DNA of 64,000 nt, from the NCBI GenBank assembly GCA_946803715.1, contig CAMPET010000197.1, positions 73,529 to 137,528 on the forward strand, read 5' to 3'. The notes under the pieces were generated by a model. The model was not told the DNA's origin. It ran no database searches and worked only from the letters and a program-made list of their open reading frames with translations. Position 1 is the stretch's first letter, and each line of letters starts with the position of its first letter. Origin of the DNA: Beroe ovata (taxonomy: Eukaryota; Ctenophora; Nuda; Beroida; Beroidae). Shown here piece by piece: positions 1 through 11,704 of this stretch. The position numbers and the translations under genes are program-made.

Positions 1-1172
1 CTAATCACGCCATTTCGTCGTTCATGCGTGACCACGGGACCCGCAGCGGGGAGCACTCTCTGACGAGCTGTCCTCCTGCTCCCTAGCAACACGAGACTTC
101 CACTGCACATCACGTGGCATGTTCTAACAACCGTTGCTCTAGCAACAACAACCGATCTCCGGGCAAACGTCCTGATATCTGCGTTACATACGACGAGGAC
201 TACAGGGTTGTAGGACGAGAGAAGGGAAGGGAGAAGACTCCGAGTGAGAAACGAGAAGATACAGCTCATTCTGAGCGACATGTTCCTGAATAACACAGCA
301 TGGATGATAATTAGAAATGAGTGGGCTCCCACTCCACAGTTTAGGAGGAGTATTGGCTTCATGCCAAGTAGTTTATCCGCAGCTGATGCTGTGGGTGTCC
401 GTCTGAGTTTGCACATGGTAACGAGCGTTGCTAGGGAGAAAACACAGGAGCAGAGGCAATGGAGGTAGAAGGGGAGGTTCGCTGTGAGCTCTGCTGCGAT
501 CACAGATTGGTACTTCCCAAATACTGACCAGTATGTCGTGTTGGTCTCGATGAGGAAGAGGTTTTCATCGACGAACAGTTGGGAGCAACCAGACCAAACT
601 ATCTGGTCATTAATGTAGAGGTACAACATCCGCCCTGTTGACGCAACCAGTATCAACACCAGATAGACGTGTATATGAAGGAGGTTGATGTGACAAAACG
701 GTCTGACAACCTTGATAAACCGTGTGACAACAAGGAGTGTTGTCAGGACAGCAGACAGGAACATCAGTCTGTCACCGAAAAATGAAACTGTTGTCAGCAC
801 AAAGGGCCGTGTTCCCTCGTAATCATAATACGAGGAGTTGAAATCCTTGAAATGAACATAGTACTGTAGGGTGGGCGATGCTATGTTCGCCATGACAGGT
901 GACAGGTATATGATACTTGTCAGGAAGTCTGACAGAGCAAGATACTGGTATAATCGTCCTGCTAGTTGGAACTTTGTGTTTCGTGCCCGGTTTGATTCGT
1001 TTGTTCGGTAAAACGCAAATACGAGGGGGTTCAGTAGGAAGGAAATGAGGAGAATGATGGTGTCAAGGATAACGATAGTGGTGTCAATGTAACGTCCTTG
1101 TTCCATGGTCGTGTTCCGATAACCCGGGTCTAAATCACTCCAGTTCATCGCAATCAGCCAGAAATATGCCAT
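1..1172 (-). CDS. Rhodopsin-like seven-transmembrane receptor (GPCR), intronless, 3' end cut by window edge
   Basis: An open frame of 390 codons runs from the ATG at 1172 to base 1 with no stop. An in-frame stop lies a short way upstream of the ATG. The translation has seven hydrophobic segments, at about residues 31-55, 76-99, 124-152, 165-187, 225-253, 272-294 and 304-329. TM2 carries the LALSD motif with the usual Asp, TM3 ends in VTRF where DRY is expected, and TM7 has NPVVL in the NPxxY position. This supports a divergent class A GPCR at the plasma membrane; the ligand is unknown. A CAG acceptor-like site lies 7 bases before the ATG. The C-terminal tail continues outside the window. It lies directly downstream of the integrin gene on the same strand. 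Confidence 0.8.
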   Translation of the reverse strand, partial: MAYFWLIAMNWSDLDPGYRNTTMEQGRYIDTTIVILDTIILLISFLLNPLVFAFYRTNESNRARNTKFQLAGRLYQYLALSDFLTSIIYLSPVMANIASPTLQYYVHFKDFNSSYYDYEGTRPFVLTTVSFFGDRLMFLSAVLTTLLVVTRFIKVVRPFCHINLLHIHVYLVLILVASTGRMLYLYINDQIVWSGCSQLFVDENLFLIETNTTYWSVFGKYQSVIAAELTANLPFYLHCLCSCVFSLATLVTMCKLRRTPTASAADKLLGMKPILLLNCGVGAHSFLIIIHAVLFRNMSLRMSCIFSFLTRSLLPSLLSSYNPVVLVVCNADIRTFARRSVVVARATVVRTCHVMCSGSLVLLGSRRTARQRVLPAAGPVVTHERRNGVI

Positions 1173-2158
1173 GATTGTCCTGCGAAATATCTCCAATCAT
1201 ATACAACCATCATAGAGAACCGATGCAAATACACTCACGAAATTCCAAATAGCAAACATAGAGATTTGCAGAGTTATAATGATTTTTGCCTCATCACTAT
1301 TTGACATGTTGACAAGTATGTTTCCAGGAAAATAGACTTATGCGATGAGCTTAGGGCGGGTGATAATGAACCCTATATTGACAAGAAATTAGGTTTTAAT
1401 ATACCCAACAAACACAGAGGTACAAGGCGCGGCGCGCAGGTGTTCGCTCTCGATCAAAGTAAGTACTGCTGATCACAGCTCTCACTCCCTCTCCCTCTCA
1501 CTCCCTCTCTCCCCTTCTCTCTGTTAGATTCCACACCTAACAGAGAGAAGCTAGTATATACGATAGCTATACTAGCTTCCCTCTAGTATATACGATAGCT
1601 ATGGCATCAGATGGGCAAAAGCCATGTCTCCTACTGTCAATTGATACATGGTATCTAAGTGTTGTATGGGACCAGCAAGGAGACGGCCCATAATGAATAC
1701 ATATGGGGCATATTCAGCCATGGAATATCTGACATGATATTGATTACAGATGCAGGGAGTGTATGAGATGTCTAGGCCCACGCCAGAAATAGAGATGAAG
1801 ATGACAAGTCTCAAATTAAGGTACATTAATTATCAGCACCTCAGCTCGCTAGGTAGCACCTGGGGCGGCTAGGCGTACCTGACAATTGTCAAGTAGATTG
1901 GGATGTTGAGATTTCGTCACAGCTATTACGGAGCACGTGAGAGACCATACCCCATTGTCGACAAATAAAAGTCATGAAAATCGATGTGAAGAGAAAAATT
2001 TTGGCTGTATAGCGAGCGAAGATCGCTGCGACGTTCGTACGATCAAAGCTCTAAATTTTGCCTAAACACAGTACACACAGACACACAAACATACAATTTA
2101 CATACCCAAACACACACGCACAATGCACATACACACGCACAAACGCACAAACACATAC
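1173..2158. other. Spacer or intron between GPCR and integrin exon 12
   Basis: No exon could be supported here. The region holds a CT-rich stretch near 1481-1520, a 20-base direct repeat (1551-1570 and 1583-1602, built on ctagtatatacgatagctat), and a CA-rich tract at about 2084-2155 just after the integrin donor. Integrin thigh and calf domains were looked for on the minus strand and not found. Confidence 0.5.
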
Positions 2159-5100
2159 CTCGAGGTTTACGACATCGTGAATGAGGAGGAGCTCTGGTTT
2201 TATCTCCACAGTCGGAATAGTCCGGAGTATGACCACGGAGTCTGACCTGAGGTATATAACTGGTGTTAACTGTGAGCATCTTCATTTCTTGGGCGGAGTG
2301 GAGGAAGTAAGGACAACTTTGGCAAACATCTTCCGGCGAACTCAAAAAAGGCGAAAAATTTTGCCATCCACCCCCACCCCATTCTAAAAGAATCTGCTAT
2401 CAGCAGTATCGGAATGATATCCGTATATTCTCACAGGTAAGATCCAACTAGGAGGTCATGTCCTGCTACCCCGTCAATGTTAACTCCAGTCGACACAGCT
2501 GCCCCAAATCCACGGAGATTCTCACCCAGTTGAACAGGAGTTATCTTCTGTGGAGAAAGAGTTTTGGAGATCAGAAACACTCGCTCTCAACAAAAATTTG
2601 GAAAGAAGCCAGGAAACTTGGAAAGAACTCAGGAATCTGAAAACCGAAGAGGGAAGATATACGCGGGACTATGATTCCCATTTCATTTGGATGAGATGGA
2701 TTTGGCTTACCCCAGTCTGCTTGCGACTATAAATGAGTGCGACAACAATCCATTCCCCTACAGTAGCAGATTACTGATAATAGTTTTTCCAAAATCATGT
2801 ATGGAGGTTTACCTGAGAGTATCTGGTATCGAAGAACCCCTGACCCCCGTTGAAAACATACACCGCTCCATGGTCTCCATCATACGGGGCTCCCACCACG
2901 AGATCTGACACCCCATCCCCGTTGAGATCCCCATCGGAGTTGAGTGTGAACCCGAACATGCCTCCACTCCGTCCCAACTCCCCAACAAGCTCGTCCCGGG
3001 ATTTGTACTCAAAGTCAGGAAATGGGAATATCCATTGGTCCTCCACAGCGTTGCCGTAGTAGATGAATACCTTCCCAACATCGTTTATAACGTTAGTCTG
3101 ACGGGGAATTAGGGATGAGGAGCTTTATTGGGCTACTCGGGGTGTGATGACATCAAGGTCTACAGTCCACACTCTACATTTGCAAAGTTATTTTGCTCCG
3201 TATATACCTGGATGTACTTTGAGTAGTAGGGAGCCCCTACAACCAGATCATCCAGTCCGTCCCCATTGAGATCAGCACAGGCTAGTGAGTGTCCAAAGTA
3301 GCTACCCATGTGAGGCCCTTCCGGGACAACACAAAGTTCATCTGAGGTTGAGGGGAATTGGAGCTATTTTCTGTATCAAAGAGGAAAGGGAGGGGTCGAC
3401 TAGGATTCTTTGTTTGACCCCACCCCTAGTGAAAGCAAAATCACGGATGATCCATATAGTCAATCTAAAAACATCTAATTTCCCTAGACATCCCGGTTAA
3501 CCATGAAAACGACTGTTTGTCTAGTTCACTGCAAACCTACGAATGGACACAGTATCCTCAGATTCTGGTACAGAGTGGTGTCAATGGTCCCGCTGATCTG
3601 CTGACTCGGGTCATCAGTCGGATTCATCAGGTATGACACTTGTTCTAGGAGTTCTGATTCATCAGTCTTACTCCCTGAGAAAAAAGAGATCTGATAATTT
3701 CCACTGAAATGTTCAAATTGACGTTTCCTCGGTTTTCAAAGTAGGTAGTTATTAACCTTCTGTGTTATTAACCTCCTAATTCATTCCTGATGTCCTATCT
3801 CTAAAGGCTGTGAAGCCTATCGAGGAATATTATTCCTATAGGTAGTCTCCCTGACTCCACAAATAATATCGGAATATTATCACATCTGGTGTTAGTTCCA
3901 CATTTGTAAGTATTCTCCTGACAATGACAGGAATATACACATCCTATTTTTACTACCATTTCTAAGAGGGGGAAGGAAAATATACCGACAGTCACGTCAC
4001 TACGTGCAATGTTCACGTTGTGTCACGTGTTTCAATCACGTGATTTCACATTGTCACGCGTGATTTCACGCCCAGTGATTCTGATCCAGGCACGGACAGC
4101 TATGCTGATCCTAATATTCCGCCCATCTAATTGTGTAGTCAACAATTCTGCATGTACTGTGAGTATCATGGGCGAATTTCCTCGCTAAATCGTGTATGAG
4201 AGTGAAATTTATAGCCCTCCTATGATATACCCGTCATGTGAACCTTTGTGACGTCATGTGACGTTTATTTTATTATTTGAGCAATTCACAAACCTAGGTC
4301 AGTGGTCACATATTCATCAATCATCAGGAGAGATTTACACTCACCGAAATGAACGCGGATGCTACCCCTGTAGTTGTAAGCACGTGGCATGCCGAGCACT
4401 ATCTCCTTCTTCCCATCGCCGTTCACATCACAGNGCTGATCCTAATATTCCGCCCATCTAATTGTGTGTTCAACCATTCTGCATGTACTGTGGACGAATT
4501 TCCGCCCTAAATTGAGTATGAGAGTGAATTTATAGCCCTCCTATCATCTACTCGTCATGTGAACCTTTGAACGATTCATAAACACCGATCAGTGACGTTT
4601 ATTTTATTATTTGAACTTAGGTCAGTGGACAGTGGTCACATATTCATCACTCATCAGGAGAGATTTACACTCACCGAAATGAACGCGTATGCTACCCCTG
4701 TAGTTGTAAGCACGTGGCATGCCGAGTACTATCTCCTTCTTCCCATCGCCGTTCACATCACAGAACACGGAGGAGTATCCTGCATAGTCCGTGGGAACTT
4801 GGTCCTCCATGCTCTGAGGGAGGATGAGAGGGTTACTATCTCATATAGTGAGGAACGAGTGTCAGGGTGAGGAGATGGGATTGTGAGGATTGAGGAACGA
4901 GAGTGATAGGATATAGGGGGATTGAGAGACGTGGAGAGTGAGGATGCGAGTGTGACGGGTTAAGATTAGGTGGTGAGGTAAAAATTAAGGATTCCTTGAT
5001 TCTCACCTCACCCCCTACTCCCCAATGCTGAATTAAGGACCATGAAACTACGGGTGTGATCAGAGAGACATCTATGTTCCCTGCTTCCGCCACTCCCTCT

Positions 5101-6600
5101 CTCTCTTACCTCTACACTTCCTCTCCATGCGGATGACATGAGTTCCAGGACGTCTGTTCGTGCCGTATCCGCCCCGTCACGGTACAGGAACGAGTTACCC
5201 CACGCATAGTTCGTGTTCGGGGCCGAGATCAGGATCTCTCCATCTGAAAGGGGGGTAGTAAGTAAGAACATTGTCACCCATCACCTACTATAGCAATTTT
5301 GTCGTCAGTATAGCAACCCAGATCAAAATTTTCGTGCTATAAGAAATCAACTTTTGACAAAAGTTCTATTCCGGAAAGGAAACCAAGATCTACAGGAATG
5401 CTGATTCTAGAATACAAACTGTGTTGGGTGAGACTAGCCCCGGCATTACAAGACCCGTAGGAATCGTGAGAATCAGCGATGTCTTTGCAAGGGTGGAGGT
5501 ATCCGAGGTGGGTGTCAAGATCAGATGACACCACGCTACACCGACCAATTGGCAGCCGTTTTGCCACCTGAGTGAGGGTTCAATGGTGAATTACAGTCAA
5601 ATAGCTGGGTACCCGTCATAACAGTCAAAGAGTGGTGATTTGTGGATGTTCATTATTAACGTCCTCACAAAAAAGAAAGACACTTCATTTATCAAGTCAT
5701 GCTTCACAGAGTAAGTCTCCTACCACTTCAATCTTAGCGATGTAGTGATCTTTGTAAAGATTTGCACACCCAATTACAGAGTTCCCTGTCCTTGCTAGGG
5801 ACACCCCAAAGAACTGATTAGATTTCGTCTCCAACGGCACTTCTTTTAACTGAAAAAAGAAGGATGGTTGACTGTTACTTGATTCATCAAAACTTGGGTG
5901 GGTTCATGATGGAGTTTGGTTCCCATTCTTCTCTCTATAATACGTCTTCAAGCCAGCCACACTTTGACCAGAAATCTAAAACTCATTCAGAGTGGAATGC
6001 ACACATACCATGTTCGTATCTTCTGTTCTAAATCGTATAATATTGTCATCTGACGAGTCGAACACGTCTAGCCATTCTGAACATCTGTACGAGACCAGAG
6101 TATATTATACATTTCATCATGATAGAAACAGGGATTCTTCGTAGAATATTTGCGCGAAATTCAAAGAACTGTCATGTGAGGATATCATATTGTAATGTGT
6201 AGGATATCGTTCTAAGGAAGAGATTCAATATATATTCAGGAGAAGAGCTCGGTACAAACCTGACCACGTTCTTCAGGTCTGTGGTGTTACCATGGCAACG
6301 GAACACTGCACCAGGCGATACCAGGTTCTGGGTGGTATTTGCACGTGGAGCACCAATCAGGTACACGTGATCACCCGAGGAGGGTAGCGGATGGATGAGA
6401 ACTGAGTATCCGAACATAGATCGTGGCTGAGTTCCTGAAAAAAACACCAGAAATCAAACACAAGGAAATATCACGAGTGTGAATTCATGTTTCTCTCGGA
6501 TGTTTTCCGCGCGATTTTTACCTCTTATCACAAGGGGGCTCTCAACATCAACATTGTTAGATGAGGACAATCTGAATAACAGGGGAATGAGCCAGAACAT
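2159..6600 (-). CDS. Integrin alpha subunit, beta-propeller part only (12 exons, 557 codons)
   Basis: Integrin alpha pairs with a beta subunit as a surface receptor for matrix or cells. Exons (minus): 6600-6522, 6434-6260, 6084-6009, 5849-5724, 5567-5384, 5243-5110, 4813-4675, 3674-3537, 3341-3208, 3097-2813, 2547-2435, 2246-2159. All junctions have GT-AG signals and phases agree throughout. The N-terminus is a short signal peptide followed by [12 protein letters not shown], then MFGYSV, the classic first FG-GAP blade. Calcium loops are visible as [18 protein letters not shown] and [16 protein letters not shown] in exon 5 is also typical. No inserted I-domain is seen. Exon 12 ends in the conserved transition [15 protein letters not shown] leading to the thigh domain. 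The thigh, calf, transmembrane and cytoplasmic parts are missing from the window. Exon 8 is unusually long and Asp/Gln-rich for its position. Introns contain a duplicated exon 7 fragment. Confidence 0.88.
4103..4773. repeat. Two diverged copies of integrin intron 7 plus part of exon 7 joined by a single N at 4434
   Basis: The stretch 4103-4433 is repeated after the N as about 4435-4773. Both include the 3' part of integrin exon 7 with its donor; the first copy's exon part is 4345-4433. The copies differ by scattered substitutions and small indels, including two in the exon (gcggat/gcgtat and gagcact/gagtact). Only the second copy connects to the complete exon 4675-4813. This looks like two alleles placed in tandem. 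Confidence 0.75.
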
Positions 6601-8702
6601 GACTCGGGGACGGTTGGGGGAAGAGGCTATCAGTTATTGGTTCACACTGCAGATTCAGAATGGAGGAATATTTGACTGCGAATTGTTTCCCCACTCTGAA
6701 CCCCTCTTTTTCTCGAATCAGGGAAAATCGCTCGTGCAGGACCTCGGAGGCAGAATTTGCAGGAAATGCTATTCTCTTTCAGTAACCCGCATTATCCTCG
6801 CCTATGAGCCTGCATGCAATGGAAACCACTATAAAACGTATGTTTAGGAAGCGACTGACATCCCAAAATTAATAACAAACTTGTTGTCGAAACATAAAAC
6901 GTTTTGATGTTACATCGAATGAATTAGATGGGTACTCGCGACTATTATCACGAACTTTTATATAGTTCGCGACAAGAAGGAAAGTTGCAAGGGAAGAAGA
7001 CAAAAAAGTTCAGATTTAGGAGGTACCCGACTACATATTGTGACACACATTATGTTACACGATGGAGAAGACAGGATGATCCTTGTATAATGTATCCTCA
7101 AAAAATTGTGAGGGAAATATACTGCAGTACCTACACACGGACGATCGTGAGGATGAAAAGTGGAAAAGTGTGCTGACGCAAACGAGAATCACGCAAAAAA
7201 TATCACACCAAAAATATTCATTGATATGAGTCGAACACACTGCACATAATATTTCTATCACTGTGACAGGAAATCATTAACCTAACTGACAGGTTTAATT
7301 TAAAATACACATGAGGTTGTAAACTGTCACATTGTACCTGATATGACGCTTACAAACAAATGGAAAATCAAGAAAATCCCAAAAAATAGCCTAAAAACTA
7401 CGTGACAAGAAGGAGCAACTGCAAATTGAGTTGGAGTGACACTCAATTGCAGCTTTGTGTGTACTACGCCATTCAGCATGAAACCTGTGAAAGTTCTCGT
7501 GGTTTGACACAAATAACGACTGACGAATGTCGTACACAGACATACGTGTGTTTGTTTGTGACTTGTTTGTCTGTGTGTGCGTGTGTGTATTGTGCACTGT
7601 CATGACAGGAACAAGAAAAGTTTTAACAGATTGCCCAGTACGTCCATGACTGAAAGAACTGCAGTTAACAGTGGAAACCAGGAGAGTGATCGGTGTATAA
7701 AAAGTGGCTGGGAACTATCCATATATAGTGACGTGTGTATGTGGTTAAAACGTGGAACGTTTAAACAAGTCCTGTTTCCCACACCCATGTCACTAGCTAT
7801 ATACCACATCGATCTCATCAAATTTTCCCTTGTGTCATCCCTCAAAAACCACGGAAAAACTCCACAAATAGGTCTCCCTTGATATACTCGTCACACGGCG
7901 TGAAAGTCAATGAAAAGGATATGCATTATTATCACTGTAATTGGCAAGAGGGAGCGTTGTATGGGTGCACCCTGCGCAATCCCCTGCAACAGAGCTCTTT
8001 ACTGACACTGAAGCTCCGTTAAAAACTTCCTACAGATTGACAAGTTAAAATCTATAGTTTGTGCATACTACGTCAGTATACGATATGGTTACAGGAGGGA
8101 TGGAGAGCGCAGATGAAAACTTATTTTGCGGGAGAGCGGGATAAAACGAACTACAATATATCCGTACGACATGAATATGGGGATTATATAAGTTGAGGTA
8201 ATGCTTTTGTGAAAAAAACGCAGAATCAAGAAGAACGAGAATCAGAAGAAAAACATATCGTATCCTATCATGCCACCATTCGTCTCTAATTTACTAATTT
8301 ACCGAGGTCATTACACCCTGGCAAAATTCCCAGTTCCTGTAATATATCTCTCACAGGGGCCTTCCAATCAGGGAAATTAGACAGCGTAGTAAAGGTGGGG
8401 TCATGTGGTGAATAGTAAATACGCACACACACGGTATATTGCAGAATTATTCGTCAGAATATTAGTGTCTTTTCGATAAATTGTTTTGCTACAGAAGATT
8501 GCTGGAACGAAAATGAGGCACTTCAACGCAGAAATGTGGAGAAATGAAGTCAAGTTGAAAAGGAGAGAGAGTGTCAAAATCTTCCAAAGGCGATGCTGTC
8601 TTTACAGAATTGACACGATACAGATACAGTTACAGACAACCTTGTAAATCAGGACCATATGTACAGGTATTAGTAACTGTAAAAAGGGTCCAAATACACA
8701 AA

Positions 8703-8874
8703 AAACACACACACACACACACACANNNNNNNNNNNNNNNNNNNNNNNNNNNNNNNNNNNNNNNNNNNNNNNNNNNNNNNNNNNNNNNNNNNNNNNNNNN
8801 NNNNNNNNNNNNNNNNNNNNNNNNNNNNNNNNNNNNNNNNNNNNNNNNNNACACACACACACACACACACACAC
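8703..8874. repeat. CA microsatellite containing a 125-base N gap
   Basis: CA repeats run into N at 8726-8850 and resume to 8874. The gap is almost certainly unresolved microsatellite, so its true length is unknown. Confidence 0.95.
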
Positions 8875-11174
8875 TGATGAAAAGGTTGGCACTCAGACGA
8901 AACTGACAAGTCTCTCTCTTCCACTTCGCTTGATAAAGTATTCCCAATGCACTGCACACTGCACATAAGTTATATATAGAGGCTTGTCAGAAAGTGGGAA
9001 GCCGTATTGTTTGAGAGGTGTGTGTATATGCATGCTGTTTGTGCAAGAGAAAGAGTGGATCATGATAATATTCTCGTCAAGGCGGGATTTATTGGTGATA
9101 AAGCTGATATTTTGCGCATTTCCACTACTGAACTTGTCTCATTTGAGGAGTGGCGTCTCATGGAATACAGGAATGTTGCCACACTTCGTGTCTGGTTTGC
9201 ATGGCATGGAATAACATTGAACACTTACTAACTCTGTTAAGTCGTACTACTTAGAAAACTGTAACACACAGAAGAGTGTGAAGCTATTTCATATGCCTGG
9301 TACACTCTCCCAAGTGAAGCTGAAAGACAACTGAAAACCAGGGACTATAACTAACTTTGCAAAGTCCAGGACAAACTCAAACCCTCCTGCTCCATAATTG
9401 AACAACTCTCTCTCTCTCGCGTCGTCTCAGGAAGCCATGATGACTCAGACAAACTGGAGCACACAAAAACCGTGGTCTCAGTGTCTGGTGGGTGAAGCCC
9501 AGTTCAAACTGTATCACGTGATCCATGGCATAACAGCTGCGAAACCTTATCACTCAATTATCAACACTGTTTCTAGCCCTGATTTAACTAGTAGTGATTA
9601 ATAAACAATCACCATTTATGACCCGAATATTTTGTTAATAACAGTTCACAGACCATTTATTCTTCTCTGTAATGTTGGGAAACGAGGGACAGAATCGTGC
9701 CACAGACTTAAATACTCAAACACACGGCATGACAATCGAAACGAAGCAGCGTCTAATTCTAAATCAAGGCCGAGGCTAACTGCAGACAGCTATGAAACGT
9801 CACAAATTTATTGTTTCATGCGACGACACTAGCAGTATAATTATTTACCATCAAAATTCTTGGATCAATAATATACAGTGGCAATATTATCAATAGAATA
9901 CATACTTACAGAAGAATTCTTCATTTGTGTTCATGTTATTTTGTTTAATAAGCTGACAATAGATTAATTAGACTTTACTTGTAGTGTACTTTGAAGTTTG
10001 AATTCTTGGACACAATTGTGTTGTACTTAGAATCTTGATTCTTGGACACATTTGTGTTGCACTAAGAAGCTTGTCCGACAAAATTCAAAATCTCCGAGCC
10101 CCGTCGTCTGAAGACATATAATAGCTTGCATATAATAGCTTGCATGTAAAAGCAAAGTTCAGCGATGGCGCATTGCATTGACAGAGAGACAGAGAGAGAG
10201 TGAAAGTACGATGCAAGTGAGAAGTTCAGATGTGAATTAGGAGGCGTGGAAATTATTCGTGAAATTATTCGTGTTTACAACGATTAAACTCTGCAATTAG
10301 TTGGGAAGTCATATAATATGTTGGCGGCTCATGCTGGCTTCGTTGCAATTGACAGAAATCGCTAAGCGGAAAAAGTAACTCGACGGGGAAGTCATGATGA
10401 AGCTAGACTTCAGTGAACGTATGTTTCAGTAATAACCTCAAGCGTCTGATCGTGTTGACAACACTCATCATGAACATGAATAATTTAAGAAACGAATAAG
10501 TAATTATGATAATAAACGCCTTACCTTTCTTTTCAGTAGTGATGTTTTCATCTTAAGACAGTCGAAAGCAAGGAAGGGTTTTGCTGTCTGTAAGTTCGTG
10601 ATGATGCATGTCACTGTCAAGGATGGTGGATTGGGAGAGTTCATCGCTAGACACTCTGAATGTGAAAGGTTAGGTTACGGTTACAGTCTATTGAATTATA
10701 GATAGCGAAGTACCATTATCAATTCGTAAGACCGAGTGTTGGAAAAATTACGATGGGAGAGTTCTTTGAACCTTATCATCAAATGAATTTGTCGAAAGAA
10801 TGATTGTTTCCACTAAACACTTTAGGGCACCTTACACATTGCGACTCAAACAATGACATCAGTACACAGATGAGTGTAAATATTGCTTAAACGAAATAAA
10901 TGGGTGTTAGACAAATCTACAAAAATTGAGTAAAATTGTACATGCGCGCAGGTGACACAGTTTGTTAATCGCCGCGCCTTCCAAAAGCGACCAATTTTAT
11001 CTGGGGAATACAAAAATTTCTGATTGACGTGGCACATCTGTTTATACAGACCCTGAAACGAAACATTTAACGGTCGGTCACTAATTGAAGTTTGTAAATA
11101 GTGAGGTCAGTATGTCTAACCAACTTCATTCTCCATACAAAAGCTTCGTATAAGAAACAGAACCGAACTGGATC

Positions 11175-11300
11175 AGGGGCTTCTTTACGAAACAGGTAGG
11201 AAGGCATCAGAAATTCCTAAATGAAAGTTAGGAGAGCTAAAGAGGTGTCCTCACTTCCATTTATTCCATGCCTTCCTAAGTGTTTCGTGAAGGAGCCCCA
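11175..11300. repeat. Imperfect inverted repeat / hairpin
   Basis: The left arm starting at 11176 (ggggcttctttacgaaacag onward to aaggcat) is nearly the reverse complement of the right arm ending at 11299. Pairing extends inward with bulges (aaatgaaag against aaatggaag), giving arms of roughly 50 bases around a short loop. It could be a miniature transposon or a structured RNA precursor; sequence alone does not decide. Confidence 0.6.
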
Positions 11301-11704
11301 GAAGACAATTTGTGTGCAAATTAACTTTTTGATATTTTCACAAGGCTGTACAAATCCCTCTTAATGCTATACTCACTAGTTAGATATACAATGTACTCAC
11401 TTATCAATACCCAAATTATATTTTCAACATCATGGCTAAACAAATCAATATTGCCGTAGAAATAAATTTCTGAGCCTCTTTACACCTTTTGCAACGTTTT
11501 CTAGGTAAAAGGGAACGGATATAAGATATTGAAACGGAATCCAGGTTTTCTTGATTGTTTGTTGAGCAACGTGCAAATTTCTGAGTAAATCATGCATTAT
11601 AATCAGTATCAAAAGAGATGCATAGTATATATTGCATACCATGATAGGTCAGAGCAGTTCGACTTATATGTTCTCAGTTATTGTTAGTTATTATAATCAT
11701 AGAA

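Larger units (their letters stand above)
6601..11704. other. About 5.1 kb without a supportable gene
   Basis: Many short open frames exist here but none shows a recognisable domain, a splice-consistent partner or coding character. The region holds a CA microsatellite with a 125-N gap, a near-tandem pair around 10011-10069 built on attcttggacacaattgtg, a 16-base repeat near 10118-10145, a GA-rich patch at about 10182-10204 and an imperfect hairpin at 11175-11300. Promoters of the flanking genes may lie here, since both are transcribed leftward, but nothing specific is visible. Confidence 0.5.

Noticed and set aside
1599-1826. Minus-strand 75-codon frame between GPCR and integrin, with a segment faintly like an integrin calf strand (VIFISISGVGLD)
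   Set aside because: No convincing acceptor in the right phase after exon 12, no conserved cysteine pattern, and it carries two copies of a local direct repeat.
4345-4433. An extra integrin FG-GAP exon
   Set aside because: It is a truncated near-copy of exon 7 ending at the N; including it duplicates one blade strand and disrupts phase.
6479-6847. Plus-strand 122-codon frame over integrin exon 1
   Set aside because: The minus-strand signal peptide and [12 protein letters not shown] motif with correct splice phase explain this stretch.
8571-8966. Open frames running through the CA repeat and N gap
   Set aside because: They are artefacts of the dinucleotide repeat and of N translated as X.
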